From positions 35,480-99,479 of the forward strand of contig JAUCBJ010008361.1 in NCBI GenBank assembly GCA_032718475.1: a stretch of 64,000 nt of DNA. Direction: 5' to 3'. The position numbers and the translations under genes were made by a program. The DNA is from Nemertoderma westbladi. Its lineage: Eukaryota > Xenacoelomorpha > Nemertodermatida > Nemertodermatidae. Of this stretch, positions 33,431 through 42,800 are shown piece after piece (the first letter of the stretch is position 1; the number at the start of each line of letters is the position of its first letter). The notes below the pieces were generated by a model, which saw nothing but the letters and a program-made list of their open reading frames with translations, was not told where the DNA came from and searched no databases.

Positions 33431-34147
33431 TCGCTAATCATAGAATTTTATTTATTTTCGCGATATTTGTTATTTTTCAACGTAAGAATATTTGCATTTC
33501 TTATAAATAAATAGTGATGAGTGAAAAATAGTGACTGGGTATTTTATTCCTGTCATTAGCTGATCAGTGATTGCTACAAAATCTCGCCATGGTTGCTTTT
33601 AATTTTGTATTGGGGTATTACTTACCTACCGGTTTAGTGATTAAAAAATATATAAGTATATATAAAAAAATATTTTATATTATATTATATTTATTATGTA
33701 ATATATATATATATATATTCCTTGTAGCCAAAACGTTTTTTATACAGAAAAAAATATATGCACATATATAGCAACTATACAAGTTTCCAAAACGTCTAAC
33801 AAGAAAAATATTAATATTGACGAAATAAATATTGGAACCTACTGTAAGTGACTACAATGTAGAAAAAAATGACTAAAATGTAGTAGTAGTTAATACTGAA
33901 GAATGGAATTACGGGGAGGTCCACCATTTTGATCCAAAATATTTTGAAATTAGTTTTATGATCGATTATAATGCACAATTAATTGGTGTTTCCCAGTCAA
34001 AAACAAATATTTAATTTATTTTTTATTTATTTTTCACGTTATAACAATTTCCATTTATGTACAGTATTTTAATGTCTACAATGCCAAAATTGTAAATTAA
34101 GTGAAAATTTTTACTGAAATTATTAAAATGTTGATTGATTGATGTAC
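33431..34147. other. AT-rich non-coding sequence
   Basis: A run of TA repeats lies near 33690-33720. The segment GGTCCACCATTTTGATCC at 33918 resembles the end of the MITE at 26787 without a matching partner. No gene seen. Confidence 0.4.
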
Positions 34148-34385
34148 GGAGACAGGGGGAGGGGGGGACTGGACGCAAATCCCATATTGGCGAATTAATA
34201 TCCCCCTCAATGTTAAAATTGCAAATTAGGGAAAGGAGCAGGTTACAGTGGCACGTTATTTTAACCAAAACAATAAACAATATACAATAAAACAGGTTAC
34301 AGTTTTATTTTTGAGAGTTATCAGCTTTTATTTGCGACGAATTAATTTATATTGCGTCCAGTCCCCCCCCCCCCCCCCCCCCCCC
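34148..34385. mobile_element. Small MITE with C/G-run termini
   Basis: GGGGGGGACTGGACGCAAAT near 34161 is matched inverted by ATTGCGTCCAGTCCCCCC at 34349, the latter extended by a long C-run. A direct repeat GATGTAC stands next to both ends (about 34141-34147 and 34387-34393). About 240 bp and no coding potential; the superfamily is not clear. Confidence 0.55.
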
Positions 34386-34633
34386 GGATGTACCACGAGG
34401 CATCATCATGTACTAGGCCTAATTATGATTAAGTGTGGCATCATGTACTGTAGGCCCTATTAATAATGTAGTGTACAGATACAGTATTTCTATATTTCTC
34501 TACATTACTTCATTGGTTCCAAAATTTCTGCTTGATTCCGATCTCCATACTGTAGTATGGGGGGAGGGGGGGGGGGGGGGCAACCACTATTATTTATGAT
34601 ATTTTAAATGATTACAAAATTAAATGAGAGCAC

Positions 34634-35579
34634 TACTACTAGGATCGGCATGCTGCATTGCAGCTGCATTTTTAAGATTGCTGTGCCGGCTCATCGACAA
34701 AATTGCACCGCCACAACTCCCTATCACCCATGACATTTGCTAGATCATCCGCATCTTAAAGTCCAGTGTCCTTTAAGATGCGTCTCAAGAAAGTCATGGG
34801 GTGTCCACCATGCTTATTCACTCCATGAGGCTGCCAAAGTACGAGATTATGGACTGGCTGGTCCTCACGGCGAAAGCAATGTCCTGCAAAGCGGAGGCGA
34901 TTTTGTTCTAGTGTCAAGCTTGGGGGAACCAATGAGACACCTCCAATGTTATATAGTGTCTGGTTGGAGATGTGTGCATTGTACTAGACACAATGAACCC
35001 GACGTAGCATTCTTGTGAATGTGCCATCCAGAGATTTGGTGTCCTCAGCAGTTAGAGCCCAGCATGGACTCCCATATAGGAGTACTGGAACTACTGCTGC
35101 TCTAAATAATCGGACCTTAAGTTTCCGATTAATTCTCGGTGACTTCCAAATCCTGGAAAGCCTATTCAAGGCTGCCCATGCCTTTCCCTTACGTATTCGA
35201 AGGTCCACACCTGACTTCTGGATCCATGATCCCAGGTAACAGAAGTCGTCCACATGCTCAAGCATACCATCTTTTGAGCTTATGCTCATCCGATCAGAGA
35301 CTTGCTGAGGACTTTCAAACTTAACTGTCAAAATTTTGGTCTTTCTGGAGTTAATAAAAAGACCAACACTAGAAGCAGCATGTTCTAATGAGCTGAGGAG
35401 CCGTTGGGCTCCCTCTAGTGATTCTGAGAGTACTCCTAAGTCATCAGCAAAGTCTATATCAGTTACGTACTTGGCAGGATTTCCTTGACTTCTGGAGCCA
35501 GTAGGTGGAGTTATCATTATCATCATTATGATGATCTAAGGACATGCGTAGAACATAGTCAACAACAATTATGAACAAG
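34634..35579 (-). mobile_element. RTE-like LINE, 5'-truncated copy on minus strand
   Basis: The TAG tail (as CTACTACTA) is at the left end and the break is inside the RT domain at 35579. AGAGCAC stands on both sides (34627-34633, 35578-35584), a likely target duplication. Protein frame 34984-35526 covers LTDIDFADDLGVL-type RT to RVHCV and then shifts frame; the last part continues in another frame. It differs from copy 1 at scattered sites. Confidence 0.85.
34984..35526 (-). pseudogene. RTE-like reverse transcriptase fragment
   Basis: 180 residues from the FADD motif (DFADDLGVLSE) through DDFCYLGSWI to TRMLRRVHCV, then a stop where intact copies read KYNAHISN. The catalytic first block is missing, because the copy starts downstream of it. 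Not functional. Confidence 0.8.
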
Positions 35580-35984
35580 AGCACAAATTGTTTCCAAAAT
35601 TTATATTCAGTTAAAAATTAGGTACTGTACTACACATGCATGGGGTGAGACACCGATCACATAGTTCACTCCTCGAAAATTTGTAACTATTGGTTCTGCA
35701 AACACTGAAGTAGGAACAAAGTTCGCAAGTTTAGGAAAGTGATTCGCTCGAAAAAATCGAATACGTTTCACAATAATGAGAATTGGAAAATTGGAATCTA
35801 ACGACCAAGATCATTGCTTAAATAAAACTCACAACAACCGCATTCAATTTTGAATTAAGTCACTCTAAATGAATTTCAGTTACTAATTAGTATATCTTAC
35901 AATAATACATACATCACTTTGTGGCCTGTAGTCTGTCCAAGCTTTGAAATAAAATTTACATAGAATTAAATAATATTTTTATAG

Positions 35985-36285
35985 AACGTGAACGTGAATT
36001 TATTATTATTGGTGGCAAATATTAGATCTAAATATAGATACACACCGAAAGGGAACACATCTTTTATACATAATGACATTTTTGTTGCTGGATCTAAATT
36101 AGAAATTGTTTCAAAATTCAAATATCTTGGACATATACTTCATGAAACTACTGACGACGATTTTGACATCGTCAATCAGCTACACAGCCTGTATCGCAGA
36201 GGCAATCTTCTCATCAGAAAATTCTCTTTCTGTTCCATAACAGTAAAGACAATACTTTTCCGATTTTTCCGACTGTTTCTCCGAC
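35985..36285 (+). pseudogene. Fragment of another LINE reverse transcriptase
   Basis: Residues KLEIVSKFKYLGHIL, DDDFDIVNQLHSLYRRGN and LIRKFSFCSITVKTILF form the thumb/C-terminal region of a LINE RT family different from the RTE-like and CR1-like elements here. The catalytic part is missing. After about 36280 the frame runs into short repeats of the type CCGACTGTTTTT. Confidence 0.65.
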
Positions 36286-36369
36286 CTGTTTTTCCGACGA
36301 TTTTTACTTTTCCGACTGAAATTACAATATTGATATTCATCGTACTACTGTAGACATTAAATTACCTAT

Positions 36370-38500
36370 TCCAGGTATTTATTTAGTAATAATAGCTAAG
36401 AGATACAGTACACACTTGGGATTTACAAATTGTGAAATGCCGTTCTGGTCACATTGTATATCTCTCAGTATGTTTTGCCTACAACTTGATACATAATTAT
36501 TTAACTTTTAGCTAGAACGTTATTTTATGAATAACATATGTAACATAAACGTCATTTTTACATTAAGTTTTAATCTTGGACGAAATATAAGCTTTAATCT
36601 ATGGGGTAGGGCCAAGACTAAGCAGAAATCTATGGGGTAATCTTAAACAAAACATAATCTAAATCGAAAAAGTAATCTTGGTGGACGAAATCTAACTTCT
36701 CGTCTAACTTGATATCCCAAACCACAATCCTGACTTAGATTTATTTTGAAACAGAAATCCAAAGAGTAATCTTGGACGAAATCTAAGCTGAAATCGATGC
36801 TGTAATCTTAAAAGCTAAATCTAAAAAGTAATTTTGGATCAAATCTAACATCTCGTATAATTTGAAAACTAAGACCACAATCCTGATTTAGATTCATTCT
36901 GAAATCTAAGACCAAATCCAAGGAGTAATCTTGGATGAAATACTGTATAAGCTTTAATCTATGGGGTAGGGACAAATCTAAGCAGAAATCTATGGTGTAA
37001 TCTTAGACAAAACATAATCTGAAATCTAAAAAGTAATTTTGAACGAAATCTAACCTCTCGTCTAACTTGAAATCTCGGCTTAGATTTATTCTGAAATCTA
37101 AGACAAAAACCAAAGAGTAATCTTGGAATATAAGCCGGAATGAAGCCGACTGTTTAGAACCAACAGCGTAATGTATAGTAGTATATAGATATTCACATAC
37201 ACTACATGATAACTTCACATAATAGTAACGTAGAAATTAGTACAAGATGCCACATACATAATCAACTTTATATCAGTCAGTCAAGATATTTACAGAAATT
37301 ATATTTTACAGTAACCCTTCAAACAATTTAACGTTAATAATGCATTAATATACGTTATTTTCTGACAATGCCAACGTTAATTATTAACATAAAAAATACA
37401 TATAAATAACGTTAGTTTGGCCGCCCTTTTAACGTTAAAAATTGACAGAATTCTAACGTATTTTAACGTAGGTTTATGGTTAAATTCTAACTGTCATTTT
37501 TTAACGAATGTCTAACATAAACCCAACGTTAGATTAACGTTGGTGGTTTGCAGGGAAGTGTACATTGTACTACAGTACATTCATTGTTTATTGAAGGAAT
37601 ATTAATAGTAATAATAGCTAAGAGGTATGTACACTTGAAATTTATAACTAATACAGTAGTAAAGTGCCGTTCTGGTCAAATACATATATCTCTCAGTACG
37701 TTTTGCCTACAACTTGATACATAATTATTTAACTTGTAGCTAGAACGCTATTTTATGAATAACATATGTAACATAAACGTCATTTTTACATTAAGTTTTA
37801 ATCTTGGACGAAATATAAGCTTTAATCTATGGGGTAGGGCCAAGACTAAGCAGAAATCTATGGGGTAATCTTAGACAAAACATAATCTGAAATCTAAAAA
37901 GTAATTTTGGACGAAATCTAACCTCTCGTATAACTTGAAATCTCGGCTTAGATTTATTCTGAAATCTAAGACGAAAACCAAAGAGTAATCTTGGAATATA
38001 AGCCGGAATGAAGCCGACTGTTAAGAACCAACAGCGTAATGTATAGTAGTATATAGATATTCACATACACTACATGATAACTTCACATAATAGTAACGTA
38101 GAAATTAGTACAAGATGCCACATACATAATCAACTTTATATCAGTAACGATATTTACAGAAATTATATTTTACAGTACAGTAAGTGTGCATTGTACTAGA
38201 CAAACATTCATTGCCTGCTATTCACAGAATATTAATAGTAATAATAGCTAAGAGGTACGTACACTTTGAATAATAGTGAAATGCCGTTCTGGTTACATAC
38301 AATATATCTCTCAGTACGTTTTGCCTACCACCTTGATACATAATCATTAAACTTGTAGCTAGAACGTTATTTTATGAATAACATATGTAACATAAACGCC
38401 ATTTCTACATTAAGTCAGTCTTAATCTTGGTCGAAATATAAACTGAAATCTATGGGGTAATCTTAGACGAAATTTAGCTGAAATCTAAAAAGTAATCTTG
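36370..38500 (+). repeat. Tandem long repeats rich in AATCTTGGACGAAATCTAA
   Basis: Three related units (about 36370-37300, 37560-38180, 38181-38500 and continuing at 41266-41465 after the LINE insertion). Each has TAACATATGTAACATAAACG, TAATCTATGGGGTAGGG, and a run of GAAATCTAAG/TAATCTTGG words. The second and third start with similar GTGCATTGTACTA. The short words are partly self-complementary. No gene is visible. Confidence 0.75.
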
Positions 38501-38504
38501 GACT

Positions 38505-38623
38505 TATTATCTTTCGTCCTACTTGAAATGTAAGACTGTAATATTGGCTTTGATTTAATTTAAATCTAAGCAGAAATTCAAACAGTCAGCTTAACTTCAG
38601 TAAAAATCCTCCAAATAATTATA
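38505..38623 (+). repeat. 119-bp target duplication, left copy
   Basis: TATTATCTTTCGTCCTACTT through CTCCAAATAATTATA, repeated without visible change at 41147-41265, directly after the TAG tail of the LINE. Confidence 0.9.
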
Positions 38624-38646
38624 GTCATTATAATAATTAAAGTGGA

Positions 38647-38973
38647 GTGTATCAGCATGCATTCTTAACATTCATGGGAGACTTTAATGCAAGTCTGCAT
38701 CAATCACCTACATCGCCCTGGGTCTATAGCAATAGTGTCAACCGAAATTCCGTCCATCTTCAGGATTTTATCTCTGGAAATGGATTGTTTTCGGCTGGAA
38801 CCCAGTTCAAGAAGCGAACTGGAAAGCTATGGACTCATAGTGGACCCAGTGGTCACAAGTCCCAGATAGACCATATTCTGTTTCGTAGGAAATACAGGAG
38901 CTCTATACAAGACTGTAATGCATTTACACTTCGACCCGACCAGAACAACGAAATCTGCCTTGCCACGGCATGA
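38647..38973 (+). pseudogene. RTE-like LINE endonuclease, C-terminal part
   Basis: FMGDFNASLHQSP (Asp/Asn of the EEP fold), FISGNGLFSAGTQF, WTHSGPSGHKSQIDHILFRR (SQIDHI motif) and the end CNAFTLRPDQNNEICLATA. The N-terminal half of the endonuclease is missing. The frame stops at 38971-38973; the RT frame overlaps in another phase from 38918, so a frameshift lies near 38930-38970, around where an SDH catalytic motif should be. Confidence 0.8.
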
Positions 38974-41110
38974 CTGGTCCTCTCTGTTGCAACAGCCAAG
39001 TGTGAGATCCAGCTTCACACTACAGCTGAGCAACAGGTATGAGGCTCTTGCCTCTGAGGCGGCAGATCACTGTGAGGGCTATACTGCCTTTACAGAAGCA
39101 GTTAAGTTAGCAGCTGCAGAAACAGTTCCTGTATACCCTCGAAACAGGAAAAGGGCCCCCTGGACTGACAACAAAATTCAGAAGTGCCGAAATGACCTTC
39201 ATAAGGCGCAGAAAGAGTCCCGACTCAAACAGACTACAGCGGCCAAGAATGCAGTTAAAGCTGCATCTAGGTCCCTGAACAGGCAGTACTCTGTTAATCT
39301 ACAGGAGCTAATAAACCAACAGGTTGATGCCATCAATGATGCTGACGACAGCAGGCAATCATCCCAGGCATGGAAATCGATCAATCTGCTTACTGGGCGG
39401 AAAAGCCAACCAACCACCAAGGTTAAGGCTGAATCACCAGCCGATCGCCTCAATGGTTGGAAAGCCCACTTTGAAAAGCTCCTCAATAATGACAGGGTAT
39501 TGCCTGATAACTTTATAGAAGTAAAAGTGTCTGAGTCTGTACTCCCAGATATTCCCATTGGCGATATCTCCTTTGCAGAAGTGAAGGCTGCTGCAAAGAG
39601 CATTAAGACCAATCGTGCCAGTGGAGTAGATGGTGTTCCCCCTGAGGTCTTTAAAATACCTGAGTGTTTAAAGCTCATCTATCCCATCATAGTAGACATG
39701 TACCGTACAACAAAAGTCCCACAAGAAATGAAAACAAATAAGTTGGTGCCAGTTCCCAAGAAGGGCAACCTAACACTCTATGGTTCTTTTCGGGGAATCT
39801 CATTGATCTCGATTGCTGCAAAACTATACAATAGAATTCTATTAAATCGCATCAGGGATCCCATTGAGAGACTGCTACGTGGAAATCAGAATGGGTTCCG
39901 TAAAGGTCGTGGGACCATGGAGCCCATTTTGGCACTTAGAAGGATAATTGAAGAGTTATCAAAAAAGAAAGACAGGCATCTGGCTGTTATCTTTGTTGAC
40001 TTCTTCAAGGCCTTTGATTCAGTCTCTCGCTCACGTATGTTCAGCATACTTTCATTATATGGGATTCCTGATGAAATTATTGCAGCAATCAGATCAGTAT
40101 ACGATGGTTCGACAACATTTGTGTCTACTGTTGACGGTGACACAGAACCATTTGAAGTGTTATGGGGCGTCCTCCAAGGAGACACACTTGCACCATTCTT
40201 GTTCATTATTGTGGTTGACTATGTTCTACGCATGTCCTTAGATCATCATAATGATGATGGGGTGATGATAACTCCACCTACTGGCTCCAGAAGTCGAGGA
40301 AATCCTGCCAAGTACCTAACTGATCTAGACTTTGCTGATGACTTAGGAGTACTCTCAGAATCATTAGAGGGAGCCCAGCTGCTCCTCAGCTCATTAGAAC
40401 ATGCTGCTTCTAGTGTTGGTCTTTTTATTAACTCCAGAAAGACCAAAATTCTGACAGTTAACTTTGAAAGTCCTCAGCAAGTCTCTGATCGGATGAGCAT
40501 AAGCTCAAAGGATGGTATGCTTGAGCATGTGGACGACTTCTGTTACCTGGGATCATGGATCCGAAAGTCAGGTGAGGACCTTCGAATACGTAAGGGAAAG
40601 GCATGGGCAGCCTTGAATAGGCTTTCCAGGATTTGGAAGTCACCTAGAATTAATCGGAAACTTAAGGTCCGATTATTTAGAGCAGCAGTAGTTCCAGTAC
40701 TCCTCTACGGGAGTCCATGCTGGGCTCTAACTGCTAAGGACACCAAATCTCTGGATGGCACATTCACAAGAATGCTATGCCGGGTACATTGTGTCAAGTA
40801 CAATGCACACATCTCCAACCAGACACTATATAACATTGGAGGTGTCTCATTGGTTCCCCCAAGCTTGACACTAGAACAAAATCGCCTCCGCTTTGCAGGA
40901 CATTGCTTTCGCCGTGAGGACCAGCCAGTGCATAATCTTGTACTTTGGCAGCCTCATGGAGTGAATAAGCATGGTGGACAGCCCATGACTTTCTTGAGAC
41001 GCATCTTAAAGGACACTGGCCTTAAAGATGCGGATGATCTAGCAAATGTCATGGGTGATAGGGAGTTGTGGCGGTGCAATTTTGTTGACAAGCCGGCACA
41101 GCATTCTTAA
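38918..41110 (+). CDS. RTE-like LINE reverse transcriptase (copy 2)
   Basis: 730 residues. The first 40 or so in this frame lie over the endonuclease end, so the real family sequence begins near PRHDWSSLLQQPSVRSS. RT motifs are intact: ASGVDGVPPEVFK, VDFFKAFDSVSR, GVLQGDTLAPFLFI, DFADDLGVLSE and YLGSWIRKSG. The C-terminal domain ends DKPAQHS. A few changes relative to copy 1 include AQLLLSS for AQRLLSS and MLCRVHC for MLRRVHC. No stop is present, but the upstream frameshift and truncation make the copy unable to move by itself. Confidence 0.88.
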   Translation: MHLHFDPTRTTKSALPRHDWSSLLQQPSVRSSFTLQLSNRYEALASEAADHCEGYTAFTEAVKLAAAETVPVYPRNRKRAPWTDNKIQKCRNDLHKAQKESRLKQTTAAKNAVKAASRSLNRQYSVNLQELINQQVDAINDADDSRQSSQAWKSINLLTGRKSQPTTKVKAESPADRLNGWKAHFEKLLNNDRVLPDNFIEVKVSESVLPDIPIGDISFAEVKAAAKSIKTNRASGVDGVPPEVFKIPECLKLIYPIIVDMYRTTKVPQEMKTNKLVPVPKKGNLTLYGSFRGISLISIAAKLYNRILLNRIRDPIERLLRGNQNGFRKGRGTMEPILALRRIIEELSKKKDRHLAVIFVDFFKAFDSVSRSRMFSILSLYGIPDEIIAAIRSVYDGSTTFVSTVDGDTEPFEVLWGVLQGDTLAPFLFIIVVDYVLRMSLDHHNDDGVMITPPTGSRSRGNPAKYLTDLDFADDLGVLSESLEGAQLLLSSLEHAASSVGLFINSRKTKILTVNFESPQQVSDRMSISSKDGMLEHVDDFCYLGSWIRKSGEDLRIRKGKAWAALNRLSRIWKSPRINRKLKVRLFRAAVVPVLLYGSPCWALTAKDTKSLDGTFTRMLCRVHCVKYNAHISNQTLYNIGGVSLVPPSLTLEQNRLRFAGHCFRREDQPVHNLVLWQPHGVNKHGGQPMTFLRRILKDTGLKDADDLANVMGDRELWRCNFVDKPAQHS

Positions 41111-41146
41111 AAATGCAGCTGCAATGCAGCATGCCGATCCTAGTAG

Positions 41147-41265
41147 TATTATCTTTCGTCCTACTTGAAATGTAAGACTGTAATATTGGCTTTGATTTAA
41201 TTTAAATCTAAGCAGAAATTCAAACAGTCAGCTTAACTTCAGTAAAAATCCTCCAAATAATTATA
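41147..41265 (+). repeat. 119-bp target duplication, right copy
   Basis: Starts at the base after the LINE's TAGTAG tail and ends where the left copy ends before the LINE, matching 38505-38623. Confidence 0.9.
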
Positions 41266-41498
41266 ATTTTGTTGTGCATACTGGACATTAGGTTACTCAT
41301 TCCAGGAATATAACTAGTAATTGTAGCTAAGTGGATCATTTGGGATTGACAAATATAGTGAATTACCATTCTGGAATTATATGACCTGAAATATAGATTT
41401 TAATCTTAGTCAAAAAAGCATTAATCTAGGGCGTACTATAAATCGTAATCTATAAAATAGCAATCTAAGGAAGGTGAGGAGAAGTCTACGGCGACGAG

Positions 41499-42800
41499 GT
41501 GGAACGTGTCGGCAACCAACGGCACCTCCGACGGGACAGCGAGTTGATTACGCTGTCGCCGCAACTCAACGAGGATGGGATTCTAGTAATGAATTCTAGG
41601 GTGGGATATAACAACAGCATAGTCGTGCCACCGAAACCCATCATCATTCCCACAGGATCGCCTATAGTCCACCAGATCATATGGGACTCCCACAAATCGA
41701 TACTGCATGGGGGCACCAACCGAACCCTCACAGAGATAAGGAGGACCTTTTGGGTCAAACAACTAAGGAAGAAGGTTAAAGCGGTAGTGGGGCAGTGCCA
41801 GACCTGCCGACGAGCGAAGAAGGAACGAGCCGTACAGGAGATGGCGCCACTACCGGCGAGTAGGGTAAGACAGCACGACCCGCCATTTACGCATTGCGGT
41901 GTGGACATGTTCGGGCCGATAAAGATCAAGGTGATGCGACACACGGAGAAACGCTACGGTATTATCTTCGTATGCAACAATACACGGGCGGTAGGGATAG
42001 AACTCGCCCAAGATGCAACCGCATCAGCATTCATTAACGCCTTAGAAAGGTTTAGGGACCGCAAAGGTGGGACGATCGCAGTGATATACAGCGACAACGG
42101 CACCAACTTTGTGGGCGCAGAGAATGAGATGGCAGAGGCCTTGGACATCTTGGAGGGAGAAGAAGTCAGGGCTGCCATGAGGAGACGACAAGTAAAGTGG
42201 GAGAGAAGGACGCCGTATGCACCACATACACTAGGATGCGTCGAGAGACTGGTGGGCAGTTCAAAGCGTCTAATGACGAAGTTAATGAACACCCACATGG
42301 TCACGGAGGACGTCTTACGGACAGTACTTGCGAAGTGCGAGGGGATCATTAATAGCAGACCGCTATATCCGGAGAATGATGACCCTGAGTCGTTAGACGT
42401 GTTGACGCCTAGCCATTTTCTGATGGAAAGGCCAGCAACCATCGATATGCGGGGTGTAGACCCAGATGACATACACTCCCGCCAAAGTTGGAAAGTCGCT
42501 AAAGCAATAAGCGCAGAGTATTGGAGGAGGTGGGTCGAGGAATACCTACCCACGCTCCATAAGCGAAGCAAGTGGAGGAAGCCGAACAGGGAGTTAAAAG
42601 TAGGAGATCTCGTAATCGTTACGGATGATACTATCATCAACAACCAGTGGCGGTTGGCGAGAGTTGTAGGCACCTACTCCGACGAGGACGGAAGAGTCCG
42701 ATCGGTAGAAGTGCGGATAGGTGGAAAGATAGGTGCGAAAGACAGAAAAACCTACAGGAGAGCAGTAGGTAAATGCTGTCTTCTAGAAGGGGCACCTTAA
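41499..42800 (+). CDS. BEL/Pao integrase (C-terminal Pol, element B)
   Basis: 433 residues in a frame open from about 41478, after a TGA at 41475; the listed start is a GTG, so the real protein was the end of a longer Pol. An H2C2 zinc-binding part (HQIIWDSHKSILHGG, CQTCRRAK) comes first. The core has catalytic Asp in CGVDMFGPI, Asp in YSDNGTNFVG and Glu in CVERLVGSSKRL. The C-terminal DUF5641-like part follows (YWRRWVEEYLPTLHKRSKW, LKVGDLVIVTDD, RLARVVGTYSDEDGRVR). All catalytic residues are present. It ends at TAA 42798-42800, and the next gene continues in the same frame at the next codon. The enzyme inserts the cDNA. Confidence 0.92.
   Translation: MERVGNQRHLRRDSELITLSPQLNEDGILVMNSRVGYNNSIVVPPKPIIIPTGSPIVHQIIWDSHKSILHGGTNRTLTEIRRTFWVKQLRKKVKAVVGQCQTCRRAKKERAVQEMAPLPASRVRQHDPPFTHCGVDMFGPIKIKVMRHTEKRYGIIFVCNNTRAVGIELAQDATASAFINALERFRDRKGGTIAVIYSDNGTNFVGAENEMAEALDILEGEEVRAAMRRRQVKWERRTPYAPHTLGCVERLVGSSKRLMTKLMNTHMVTEDVLRTVLAKCEGIINSRPLYPENDDPESLDVLTPSHFLMERPATIDMRGVDPDDIHSRQSWKVAKAISAEYWRRWVEEYLPTLHKRSKWRKPNRELKVGDLVIVTDDTIINNQWRLARVVGTYSDEDGRVRSVEVRIGGKIGAKDRKTYRRAVGKCCLLEGAP

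Larger units (their letters stand above)
38624..41146 (+). mobile_element. RTE-like LINE copy 2, longest in window
   Basis: Begins inside the endonuclease domain (5' truncated) and ends with the TAG tail. It is flanked by a perfect 119-bp duplication. It is nearly identical to copy 1 over their shared part. It inserted into the long-repeat array at 36370-41465. Confidence 0.92.
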
